Source of the DNA: Helianthus annuus
Taxonomy: Eukaryota > Streptophyta > Magnoliopsida > Asterales > Asteraceae
DNA: 64,000 nt
Assembly (NCBI RefSeq): GCF_002127325.2
Contig: NC_035448.2
Coordinates: 12,291,408-12,355,407, forward strand
Reading direction: 5' to 3'
Shown here piece by piece: positions 1-9,836 of this stretch. The notes under the pieces are model-generated. The model was not told the origin of the DNA. It saw only the letters and a list, made by a program, of their open reading frames with translations, and searched no databases. The position numbers were made by a program, and so were the translations under genes. The stretch's first letter is position 1. Each line of letters begins with the position of its first letter.

Positions 1-90
1 ATCATATGTTGGACGGAATATAGTTCAATTAGAGGAGTTCTGCCAGTACAAAAAATGCGGAAATGTTGCATAATTCATTTAGTTTCTGTT

Positions 91-190
91 TCTGTTTGGC
101 ACCTTCAATCTCCGTTGCTTCATTAAAATTAACAATAGTTTCTGTTTGGCACCTTCAATCTCCGTTGCTTCATTAAAATTAACAATAGTT
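91..190. repeat. 50-bp tandem duplication (2 copies)
   Basis: Two adjacent identical 50-bp units (91-140 and 141-190), each starting TCTGTTTGGCACC. They look like a recent slippage or unequal-exchange duplication in non-coding sequence at the edge of the gene-fragment mosaic. Confidence 0.9.
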
Positions 191-356
191 TAATTACAAA
201 TCAGTTTCTGTATCGGTTATTCAGATCTCTATTCGGTCATCTTTCCAAACCGCAACACACGAATGTGTAGTTTCAACCAATTGGTGTGATTTGGTAGCTA
301 TATAACGATATGTTTAAACTTTATATTGAATACAGGCCCGCAAAGCCCATCAATGA

Positions 357-602
357 TTGCGTATTGTGGGCATTGAGACAACAACAGATAATGAACGAAT
401 TGTTGGACTTCTTGTTCCAAATGCAGTTGTAGGATCTGTACTTAAAGGTCTCTCTCTAAAAGATGCAACTTTACGGCACGCTTACCTTAATCACATCTTC
501 CATGGAGTCACGGATCCGACAATAGTGCCCACCCGAGACCGACCTCTGGATTACACGTTATCCGAAATCGATTTGGGCCACGTGTTGAATGATAATATTT
601 AA
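357..602 (+). pseudogene. Mosaic gene fragment, unrecognised
   Basis: An open stretch of about 81 codons, probably not a functional gene. Two blocks recur elsewhere in the window. The first, around 376-420 (AACAACAGATAATGAACG), reappears at about 42796. The second, around 515-555 (CACCCGAGACCGACCTCTGG), is the core of the 184-bp tandem repeats at 32.5-33.6 kb. The stretch therefore belongs to the same patchwork family as 32-34, 41.5-43.4 and 52.2-53.9 kb. I recognise no domain. Confidence 0.35.
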
Positions 603-660
603 AATTGACCATCTTTCACCAAGAAGGATAACGCAAACAAGTTCTCTACACTTTGTGCAA

Positions 661-930
661 ATGGCGGTTTCCAGAAGAAATCGCAGGCTGATACATAAAA
701 ATACATATAACGAGTTATCGTCTTCAGAATCAGACGAAGGTTACAAACACTCAGAAAATCACCAAAATGATATTGAAAGTTGTGAGCCTTTAAATTATTT
801 TGGGAAACATGAAAGAAGACCACCAACAATACCAGTGCGGTTGTCGTGAGCCTGAGGAACTTTTAATAAGCTGTCATAGTTGTCAAATTCGTTGCGTGTA
901 TTCATATTGTTTGAACAGTCACACCCCGGC
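661..930 (+). pseudogene. PHD zinc-finger gene fragment, copy 1 (broken)
   Basis: From the ATG at 661 an acidic and serine-rich N-terminal stretch runs to about 835 (it contains SSSESDEGYKHSE and PLNYFGKHERRPP). It is followed in a shifted frame by the start of a PHD-type zinc finger ([13 protein letters not shown], then HSCQIRC) encoded at about 836-925. Compared with copy 2 at 1078-1286, an 11-bp gap at the first zinc ligands causes the frameshift, the zinc-binding His is replaced by Tyr, and the last Cys pair is missing. PHD fingers normally bind histone tails in the nucleus. This copy cannot fold as one and is a captured or decayed fragment. Confidence 0.6.
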
Positions 931-1077
931 AATTTACATTCACTAACCGTACTGTTATTACATCCAAGACGATTCAAGTGAGTCCTATGAAAGTGTCTGT
1001 CTATTCAATTGAGAGTACTCATTGCATTACATCGCCGTTGAAAAACATAATCACAGTCCTTTTCCTTAAATTTCCAG

Positions 1078-1286
1078 AACAGCCACCAGCAATACCAGTT
1101 TGTTACTAGTGCGGTTGTCGTGAGCCTGAGGAACTTTTAATAAGCTGTCACTGTTGTCAAATTCGTTGCGTGCATTCATATTGTTTGGATCCACCACAAA
1201 TTCCATGGGTTTGTGTCCAATGCAAGGATCTTCGATTTCAAGCACTTGATCATCTCAAATTTAGAGAAAATGGGATTAAAAGATGA
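1078..1286 (+). pseudogene. PHD zinc-finger gene fragment, copy 2
   Basis: This copy encodes an almost complete C4HC3 PHD finger in one frame. The ligands are: a Cys just before an in-frame TAG (1107-1109), Cys at 1110, a C-x2-C pair in ISCHCCQ, His and Cys in VHSYC, and the final C-x2-C in PWVCVQC. The stop falls inside the first Cys pair. The frame then ends at TGA 1284-1286, while a +1 frame stays open to about 1500 (contains [17 protein letters not shown]). A related form of that downstream block lies at 53515-53580. An AG following a pyrimidine-rich stretch (TTTCCAG, 1071-1077) suggests a retained intron-exon border, so the fragment probably came from genomic DNA. Not functional. Confidence 0.6.
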
Positions 1287-1521
1287 TAACCCAACAATGG
1301 AGAATCTCATTCTACAGCTCCGATCATCATTCTTTTCAGTAGAGTTTGAACAAGTGGCCAAAACATTGACAGGACGCGAATATCGTATTATAGCGATTGC
1401 AGGTCGTAGACTAGACTGGAAAACAGGTTCATGGTTGCAACTCAGAAGATCAGGCCAGAAACAAAGTCGGGTCGGGATATTATCGAAACCTAGATGGTGA
1501 ATAAGTTTCTTTTAGATTTTA

Positions 1522-1880
1522 CTAGGTTATAACCCCGTGTATTACACGGGTTGAATAAATGAATTTTTAATACCAAATAATAAAACATTATCTTTTTAAA
1601 AGCCCCCTCTATTGCACAGGTTGAAAAAATGTAATTTTATAAATTAAATAATAAAATAAGTTATATCTATAAGAACCATATGTGATGTAATATTATATAC
1701 CAAACAATAAAAAAATATCTTTAAAACCATTGTATTACACGGGTTGAATAAATGTAACATTGTTTATTAAATAATAAAAAAAAGTTGTATTTTTAAAAAC
1801 CCCCATGTATTACATGGGTTGAATAAATATGATTTTATATACCAAATAATAAAAAATATATTTAAAAAAACTAACAGATT
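1522..1880 (-). mobile_element. Helitron 3' end with tandem hairpin units (copy A)
   Basis: On the minus strand this stretch ends in a hairpin (CCCGTGTAATACACGGGG), a 10-12-nt spacer and the terminal CTAG at 1522-1525, followed by T. This is the Helitron 3' signature. Inward there are about five degenerate units of 55-85 bp. Most repeat the hairpin followed by TTGAATAAATG and an AT-rich spacer. The 5' TC end of this copy was not located. No Rep/helicase coding sequence is present, so it is non-autonomous. Confidence 0.65.
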
Positions 1881-2198
1881 TTTTATATTTAAAGTAGGAT
1901 AAGATTGAATATTAATCTGATTATATTTAAAGTATGATAAGATTGAATATTAATCTTTATTTATTTAGTTAATATAAGATTGAAAAATCATATGATTGAA
2001 TAGGTGGGAGGTTGTATTATGATTTTTGTCATTTTCATCCAAATGTTTGATAGAAAAAATAAAGCAAATTAGATGTGTGGATGAAGATGGCAAAAATAAA
2101 ATACAGTGGTCAAACATGTTATTCAAGAAGTAAATAAACAACCTTTTGAGAGATAAAATATAAATTATAGTTAAAAACCCCGTAATAAATCTAATCTA

Positions 2199-2451
2199 TA
2201 CTATATAATAAAAGAAACATGTTTTGAGACACATGTCATTCTCTCATTTAATTGATTAAAATTATTAATAATACTAAACTTAAACTAAATAATAATTATC
2301 TATAGTTAAGTAGAAAAGATTAAACAAAATACCGATTGATCAAAATTCAAAACATATTTAAATAACGTTTTTGTATTTTTCTTTGTTGCACAACTAAATC
2401 CTTAAAATTCGAATAGAATGGGTAAACAACACGTGAACAAATATATATTTA
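2199..2451 (+). mobile_element. Helitron 5'-end fragment (plus orientation)
   Basis: It begins A|TCTATACTATATAATAAAAG, a typical Helitron 5' terminus, and the first ~90 bp match the reverse complement of 3120-3214 closely. Its own 3' end is not seen, because the sequence is interrupted at 2452 by the oppositely oriented copy. Together they make a ~1-kb pseudo-palindrome with ~90-bp inverted ends. Confidence 0.55.
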
Positions 2452-3214
2452 CTAGGTTATAGTCCCGTGTGTTACACGGGTTGAATAAATGAATTTTATA
2501 TACTAAATAATAAAATAATATATCTCCAAAACCTCCTTTATTGCATGGTTAAACTAATGTAATTTTATATATTAAATAATAAAAAGTTATATCTATAAGA
2601 ACTATATTGTACGAGTTGAATAAATGTAATTTTATACCAAATAATAAAAAAAAGTTATATCTTTAAAACCACGTGTATTACACGGGTTGAATAAATGTAA
2701 TATTGTTTATCAAATAATAAAAAAGTTATATCTTAAAAACCCTCGTGTATTACACGGCTTGAATAAATATGATTTTATATACCAAATAATAAGAAAATTA
2801 TATTAAAAAAAAACTAATAGATATACTCGGTACACGATAGATATGGTGAAAGTGAATGACTATATAGTATAAAAAAGTTGTTTTTGATGAAAATGACAAA
2901 TATACCCAAACCTGATGGACGATTTTGGCAATGTTTTGAATTTTGATCAATCGGTAATGATTTTAAGAAAATAAAATATTTTCACCTAAGTAAAAAATAT
3001 CACTATTAAATTGTATTGTTATCAAAATTTAAATTATTGATAATAAAAATTTGTATTAGATTAGATTTTAAATTTGATTAAATATTATTAATAATAAGAA
3101 TTTGTATTAATTTAGATTAAATATTATTATTTTTAGTATTATTAATAATTTTAATCAATTAAATGAGAGAATGACATGTGTCCAAAACACGTTTCTTTTA
3201 TTATATAGTATAGA
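2452..3214 (-). mobile_element. Non-autonomous Helitron (copy B), 763 bp
   Basis: Both ends are visible on the minus strand. The 5' end TCTATACTATATAATAAAAG is at 3214 (preceded by A), and the 3' hairpin plus CTAG is at 2452-2455 (followed by T). That matches insertion between A and T without a TSD, as known for Helitrons. The 3' half carries about five tandem units of hairpin plus TTGAATAAATG, parallel to those in copy A. No protein is encoded. Confidence 0.75.
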
Positions 3215-3707
3215 TAGATTGTGTTTGGATAACTATTTTGATGTTAAACAATACTTAATATCGTAAACATCTTTCCTTACGAAACTAGTTTTGCGTTTGT
3301 CTCATTTATATATACCATATTTGTATAACATCAATCAATTTGACTTATTTTCTATTTGGAAAACTATTCTTGAAGAAGATTCTCCCATATTCTAATTTAC
3401 TCAAACATTTTTATAACTATTTTACAAAAAGTTTTAGGTTTTTATGAATCATCAAGTGAATTTGAAAACTAATTTCGTTTTATGTAATCATAATTATGAG
3501 AGAATGTCATGTCCATTTTGGCTCAAGATATGTTGACATATCTAGTTGGTTTGTTGTTGTAAGTTTATAAAATTTTCGTCTAAAGAGGCATGGTTGTTTG
3601 GCGGTCCGTCAGGTTGTGACTTCGACCATGTAGATTGAAGTGCCTACCATGTAGATTGAAGTGCCTGATGACTTTCATCATGATTCTAGATCTTTTGAGA
3701 GAGGTCG
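3215..3707. other. Intergenic AT-rich sequence
   Basis: No gene is seen. A short block at about 3494-3522 (GAGAGAATGTCATGTCCATTT) resembles the Helitron subterminal sequence and may be a decayed third end. Around 3637-3668 a ~20-bp segment containing CATGTAGATTGAAGTGCCT is tandemly duplicated. Confidence 0.4.
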
Positions 3708-3891
3708 GTAGGGACGAGCAAATGGTACCGGATGTCGGTATCAAATTTCCTGAACCAAAATATTTTTGGTACCAAATTTGCCGTTTTTAGTACCGGTCTT
3801 TACCAGGTTTTACCATCAAATACCGGTTCGTATCGTACCGATACCCATTTTTCAAAATTTTCAGTACCGATTTGATAACGAGCTCATCCCT
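3708..3891. mobile_element. hAT-like MITE, 184 bp, 8-bp TSD
   Basis: The ends are short inverted repeats, AGGGACGAGC on the left and GCTCATCCCT on the right (one mismatch), flanked by the 8-bp direct repeat AGAGGTCG (3700-3707 and 3892-3899). The body is a low-complexity series of TACCGGT and CGGTACC words. An 8-bp TSD and an AGGG-type terminus fit hAT non-autonomous elements. Confidence 0.7.
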
Positions 3892-4097
3892 AGAGGTCGT
3901 GATGTTGAACGTGACTTGCTATTGATTTAAAATTAGTTCTTTGGTTGCCGGCTCATAGTGTATATGTGGCATCAACCATGATGCCTTGTGCTTTCTTGAT
4001 CCCTTTCTTTTAGTTATTATAGTAAATGATCGATATATGCTATGCATATATACATGAACACCTAAAATTTTATTTATGAATTTAGGAATACTAAAAA

Positions 4098-4739
4098 AAC
4101 CCTAGCCTGATGAGCATATTCGAAACCCGAAAAATATGTGACGAGTATATCTGAAGCCTGGCAGGTATGGTCAAGTATGAGATTAGTTTTAAAAAAAATT
4201 TACGGGTATGGGATTAGGTGATACCCAACCCGATTACCCTAAACCACATACCCGTTTAACCGAACTATATTCCCAATCATATACCAAAATTTTTTTCTAT
4301 TTATATTTTTTTTTCCCTTAACCCTTATCTGTTAGTGACATATTTTCGTAGGTTCATTACGTGGAAAAATCTTTTGGAATATGTATTTGATAATATTATT
4401 TATATTTTGTGTTGTGTGAAATATATGAATAAAACTATGTATAAATTATTATGTAATTATGATAAAACTTACATGCATGTAATGTATGTTTTAATTTATA
4501 ATAGTTGTTATATAAATTAAAATTATACAATAATTATAATAGTAAAAACGAAATGTATTTGAAAATTCCAATCGGTATCTTTTAATAAATTAACGGTATA
4601 CCCGATACTTGAGGTATGCTTGATACTTGATGGGGAATTACCCGACAAATAATGGGTCGGGTATGGGACACAATTTTACAACCGGCTATGGGTATGGTAT
4701 TATCAATACCCGACTTGAGCCCGACCCAGTGTCATCCCT
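4098..4739. repeat. Degenerate MITE-like sequence rich in ACCCG/CGGGT words
   Basis: The sequence between CCTAGCCTGATGAGC and CCCAGTGTCATCCCT is AT-rich in the middle. Its flanks are dense in alternating GGGTATG and ACCCGAC words, in the style of plant MITEs with AGGGATGAC-type ends. Only the right end (GTCATCCCTA) is convincing. No coding sequence is seen. Confidence 0.3.
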
Positions 4740-4753
4740 AATTATGATTGGCA

Positions 4754-5146
4754 ATCCCCCCACTTGTGGCCTAGTGGTAGGAGACTTGGTTTTCCAATGG
4801 AGACTCAAGTTCAATTCTCACTTGTGTCATATTGGGGTGGATATAGGAAATGAAGGATTTGGACTAGGCCTTGTGTGAGGTTGTCAGTTCGATTCCCGAT
4901 CCCAACCGGGTTTTCGTCCCACCGTGTGTTACGCCAATGAGTTTTGCTCTTGTGATGACACAACGACTGTCAAGTGGTAGCCGACGGTATGGTTTCCTGG
5001 GGGATCGCCCAAAAAAGCGAAACTTTGAATTCAGTGTGGGCCAAGTTAAGACAACATAGCCTGGCCAAAGTAGGGCAATAACGGGCTCTCCAATTTGGAG
5101 AGTGTGATAACTGATAACCTTATACATGAAGTTCACCGTTCAAAAA
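4754..5146 (+). mobile_element. tRNA-derived SINE, 393 bp, 14-bp TSD
   Basis: An RNA polymerase III box A-like motif (TGGCCTAGTGG, 4767-4777) is followed by a box B-like motif (AAGTTCAATTC, 4807-4817), with a second B-like site (CAGTTCGATTCC) at about 4885. The element ends CCGTTC plus A7 and is flanked by AATTATGATTGGCA (4740-4753) and AATTATGATCGGCA (5147-5160). A second copy in inverse orientation lies at 28103-28468. The 3' tail is shared with the LINE at 28950-32026, the likely kind of enzyme donor. No protein is encoded. Confidence 0.85.
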
Positions 5147-5160
5147 AATTATGATCGGCA

Positions 5161-6739
5161 TTTAACTAAGGAAAATAGGTCTTATCTAGTTTAATGTTTT
5201 TTAGTTAGTTTATTTATTGTTAATAAATAGTGGAACTACGCCCAATAGTGATTAAGTCCATAGGAACAAAATAGGAAAAACTAAGGAAGTATGAATGGGA
5301 TTTGAGAAACTCTATCCCCAAAACCACCTCCTTCTCATCCAAATTTAGAGAGAGTGGGGTTTTAAAGAGAGAAAATTAAAGGAAAGGTGAATCAAGGCCA
5401 AGAAATTGAAGGTGCAAGCCTTGGAAGCAATTACTAATCGATTGAAGATCACCACAACAACATTTTGGTCGAGATACAGGTAAAAATTGGCTTCCAAATC
5501 TCTATTTTGGTGCATTTTGGGGTTTCTTGGAAAAAACTTGGGTTTCAACCCAAATGTCGAATTTTTACATGTTCATGGGACTAAAACCATGGATTTGGTC
5601 TCCTAGAAGTTAAACAAACGTTTTAAAAGTAAAAAGTTACGGTTTTTAGTTGAAAACAGACATGAATCGAGAGAGTCTTCAATCAACGACACTAGAGTAT
5701 TCGACGCTCCTCTGCAGCCGGCGACATTCAATGGATATGGATGGGAAAAAGGCATTAATCACAACGCCTACCAATGTTTGGTGACACGTGGGCCGACGAC
5801 ACTCAGGAATGTCCCTGCCTATAATGTGGCGACATTGCTTGCCAACTTTTTCGGTGACATTCTGATGGTGTGAAAGTCCTAACGCAAGTAAGGCGATTAT
5901 GTTAGCGACACTGTGTTGGGTGACCTTGTCACCGGCTACAGTGGCTTGGCTTGGCGACATTGTTTATCTACAATATTAGAAAGTAATGAGGTTTCACGTG
6001 TTAATTTTATGCAGATTGTGAGATGTTTCTTCAAGCCTAAACACTATAGCATGAATTAATTAACTGTAATTATGTGAGTTTCTCACTAATGTTTTTGGGG
6101 CGGTGTGCTTGTGCATACTCACTAATGTTTTCAAAAGCAAAGTATTATGTCTCTAAACGTGATTGATTATGATAAAGCTTGCAAAAGTATGGTTGATGTA
6201 ATAAAGTGTAACAGTACAAAGTACGTACAATACGCATATTGCATAATAAAGGTAAATGAGACTTATTGTGTCTCAAGTTAACACCGAGACCAAGTAGTAA
6301 AGGGGTGGTGCATTTGTTTCTTGGTTGTGGTTGATCAACTGCGTACATTATAGTTTGCATGTATAGTTTATAGTAGTATGCTTAAGTTTGATATAGAGTG
6401 TTATACTTGGTCCATATGTGTTACGGTTTAAATGGTTTGTGTGTTTAATACCCGATAAAGTTTATCGTTACCTTATTTAAAATAGAACTCGCTAAGTGTA
6501 GCTAACTTTTTGCATGCACATCAAGTTGATTGGCAGGCTCGTGACAGAGGCTCCCCTTAGCGACTAGCATCCTTTGTTATCGTTTTCTTGATGTTTAAAG
6601 ACATGGTTTTCATTTTATTCGGTTGTAAAGACTTAAGTATTTTCCACTACATTTGAATAAAAATTTACGTTATGAGTTATTTGCCGAAGAGTGTATCCAA
6701 CAATTACCCCCCCCCCCCCTCGGGTTTTGGGGTGTTTCA
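5161..6739. other. Non-coding, LTR-like sequence with C13 tract
   Basis: No gene is seen. Parts read like the leader or U5 of a plant LTR element. Near the right end CCTCGGGTTTTGGGG precedes GGGTGTTTCA, which resembles the TG...CA end of the LTR families here. A run of 13 C lies at 6707-6719. I could not find the left end or a TSD, so a solo LTR is only a possibility. Confidence 0.3.
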
Positions 6740-7306
6740 ATATGTATCTTAAGGTAGCATTTGATTTATGTGTTTAGACATTTTAACATCATTAAAATAG
6801 ATACTTTTTAATATGCATGTATGCATCAACAAATATGATGCCTAAAACAAAGTTGTGATCGAGATGCATGACTGGGGTAGGGTCGAGGTCAAGGCAACCA
6901 AATTGATAATGGGTCCATCCCAAAAGACGTAACTCAAGACACAAATGACAACACCAACAAACACACAAATAATTTCACACATATTGCACTATGTAAAAAG
7001 GCGACACAAGGTTAGAGCGACAACATGTGTGGAGTGCAACAACAAGCCTAAAAGATTATCAAGGAGAAGGAACAAAGAAATACTTTGGAGATCCAAATAA
7101 AATCACTACACAAATAGCAATGCACAGTACACTAATTAAAAAAAGGTTGTTTTAAGAGATAGAAACATTTTTCCAAGGAGAGACGAACCAAAAAAAGAAA
7201 GCACCATTGGCACGTGTAACTTAGCTAAGGGTTGTAAATCAGTACATCAATAACATAACACGTTCGATAATGGACCCGGTTGCAAAAAAGAACTCAAATA
7301 AAATAC
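6740..7306. other. Intergenic, no feature recognised
   Basis: Mixed-composition sequence with no open frame of interest, no paired repeat and no promoter-like arrangement that I can support. Confidence 0.5.
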
Positions 7307-7309
7307 TAA

Positions 7310-7931
7310 GGCCACACGGGGTGGTTCACTAGTGATGGGTTCTAGTGATGGGAGCACCCAATCAAATCATGCCATGTCAGCACCCAATATTCTAGTGATA
7401 GTGATAGAAATGTAGTGGGGTTGGTATCACTAGTGATGGGGATTTCAATGTACAAGTATTAATGCACAATGTACAAGTCATACCCTATCAAAACTCAAAG
7501 TTTAACGCGTGACCACCATAACTCATTATACTATAACTCGTTATAAAAAGCACCGGCGGCGGTGTTCCACCCCGTTATATAATTTCATCACGGGGATTAA
7601 CGGATGTGCCCCGAGTGCTCTAAGAGCCCACGGGGTGGGTGCGTGATAATATCACGGAAGCTTATATCACGCGTTATATCGGCCGCCGGTCGTAAGATTA
7701 ACGCGTTAATGTACAACGAAATCATATTTCCGTTATTTTCTTCACGCGTTATGTTTTGGTTTTGTGAGTGGATTTGTTGGTTGGGGAGAAATTGTTGGGT
7801 GTGGTGATGAGTGATGACCACCCCCACTAAAAATGGTTGTGAGTGATGGAAAAATGGTCAATGACATGGCGAAACTTGATTGGTGCTTGTGAGTGATAAA
7901 TTCTATCACTAGTGAACCACCCCTAGTCCCC
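7310..7931. mobile_element. Tourist-like (PIF/Harbinger) MITE, 622 bp
   Basis: The inverted ends share GGGGTGGTTCACTAGTGAT (left, from 7318) with its reverse complement on the right. Outer bases are GGCCACAC on the left and its degenerate partner on the right. The element is bounded by TAA at 7307-7309 and 7932-7934, the 3-bp TSD of Harbinger elements. The interior contains CCGGCGGCGG and its partner CCGCCGG around 7552 and 7682, so it may fold further. No transposase is present. Confidence 0.7.
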
Positions 7932-7934
7932 TAA

Positions 7935-9393
7935 TAAAGTAATAGACTCTTCCACGATCATTTATGAAATAAAAGAAAAGGTCAAGTACCGTCGAACGGG
8001 TCAAACGTAGAGGCAGAAAAAAGATGATACGTTCCGTCTGTCTCTATTGCGATTTGGAAATATTGAAAAGCGCGTTGGCATATGGAAGAATATAGGAGTT
8101 CTTCACGCCTTTTATTATGCTATTAATTATTTCAAAATGGAAGCATATGCTTGGGATATTTCAAGGAACATTTCTCGAGTGATTTTTATTCAAAATGTAC
8201 CATTTGGAATATTATGTAATTATTGTTAATAATAAATTCTGATAGCAGATTTTTTTTTTCCTAATTGGTACATGTTTGATTATTTTAATAAAAGTATGTT
8301 AACATCAAATAATAGCATTTAAAATTGTATGTTTCTATTGGAATTTAATATATTTCATATTTGTTCAAATCAACTTCATACTGTTATATTATTATTTCTA
8401 ATTTAAATCTATCATATTTGAAAATTAATGTATAAAAAAGTTAAATTTTGAAAAAAAAAAAACGAGTTTAATAAAAGTCAACAATAGTGATTCTTCTCAT
8501 TAACAGTTAAAAATTATGCGATTTGTTTATAAATTTTTTTGGTTATCTTAAGTAAATAAAGTTATTTTTTTATCACGCTCACCCGTATATACACATATAT
8601 ATGAATTAAGTTAAATAAATATTACATGGTTTAAGATTGATACAGAATTAAAGAAAATTATCCCAAAATAATGGAGTGAAATAAAATTCCAAACATTCTC
8701 ATGGCTAAAGAATATAGGCAACCTAAAGATTGGATGGGAGCAATGGTGTAACTCCCTGACGTAGTGCCTTATACCACAATAACCAGAATCGATCCTTAGA
8801 ATTCTCCAGAATCGATCCTTAGAATGTTGATGTTTTATCCGAGCCCGAAAAAACGTGCGTCTGGCGACGGTAGTGGTTACTATCAATCAGAGGCTTGCGT
8901 CTTTTGATCTTCGCTAATCGCATTCACTGATGCCTAATGCTTTACGTCGTTGTGTTATCTAATGGGTGGGCTTTTTACCGATCATTGTTGTTGTTTATGT
9001 TACTATTATTATTATTTCTTTTTTAAACTAAAATGGGTATTGGGCTAAAACCTAATGGGTTTTAGTTATAAATTTTAAGATTAATATTTTTAAATGGGCC
9101 TAAGATATAAGTTTTTTTATGTTATATATAGGTTTTCGATTAAAAAACTAGGGGGTTAGACCCATGCTTTGTGGCAGAAGAATTCTGAATAAAATCTATA
9201 TGGAAACGTAGATAAAATTAAGGACGTCGCAATGGTATGTTCATAAAAATACGCCTTAATATATGCAATCAGTACTTCCTATCATTCCTGGAAAGTCGTG
9301 TAATCTTTCATGTACGCCGTATATTTGTTGAATATCGTTAAAGCTAGGCTTTCTCAAATATCTTTTGCCATATACAACAAGCACACCTTGGAT
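7935..9393. other. Intergenic AT-rich sequence
   Basis: No gene is supported. A 21-22-bp tandem duplication (CAGAATCGATCCTTAGAAT, about 8786-8828) is present. The open stretch on the minus strand at 8611-8886 crosses this duplication and shows no domain. Confidence 0.5.

Positions 9394-9450
<57 letters not shown>
9394..9450. repeat. (TAA)n microsatellite
   Basis: About 19 uninterrupted TAA/ATA units, with a shorter run at about 9470-9487 after a 20-bp gap. Likely length-polymorphic. Confidence 0.95.
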
Positions 9451-9451
<1 letters not shown>

Positions 9452-9633
9452 GACATTATTAGTTATTTAATAATAATAATAATAATATCTTGCACAAAAA
9501 TGATGGAGACTATCTCGAGAACATGTCTCTGGCATTTGTAAATATTCGTACCAAAAAATATCGGACAAATCGTCGTACCCAAATTGACGAAGTGCCAATG
9601 TGTATTTTTGTAAACCAGTGAATCCAAGTAAAC

Positions 9634-9836
9634 TGTCACACCCCAACCGATGGCGGAAACATCAGGATGAGACGAACAAATTGCTCAAAACATCATAACA
9701 CTATGTGACAATAAAATTTAAATTCAAATTTCATAAAATTGCTAAAAATGTCATACAAGAATTCAAATAAAGACAACATTGTTTCAAACATAACATCGAA
9801 ATAACAAATTAATCTAGTTGTGTTTCCAAGTCCACC
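9634..9836 (-). mobile_element. LTR fragment, outer element (left part)
   Basis: It starts TGTCACACCCCAACC after TAAAC and runs into the CCACC target of the element at 9837. The continuation is at 24514. The start resembles the other minus-oriented LTRs in the window. The matching CA end was not found, so this may be a truncated or solo LTR. Confidence 0.5.

Noticed and set aside
4761..4900. Possible tRNA gene (box A and box B)
   Set aside because: No acceptor stem or cloverleaf could be drawn; a poly(A)-like tail and 14-bp TSD show it is a SINE head.
5161..6739. Solo LTR ending GGGTGTTTCA
   Set aside because: No matching TG start or 5-bp TSD found; kept only as LTR-like sequence.
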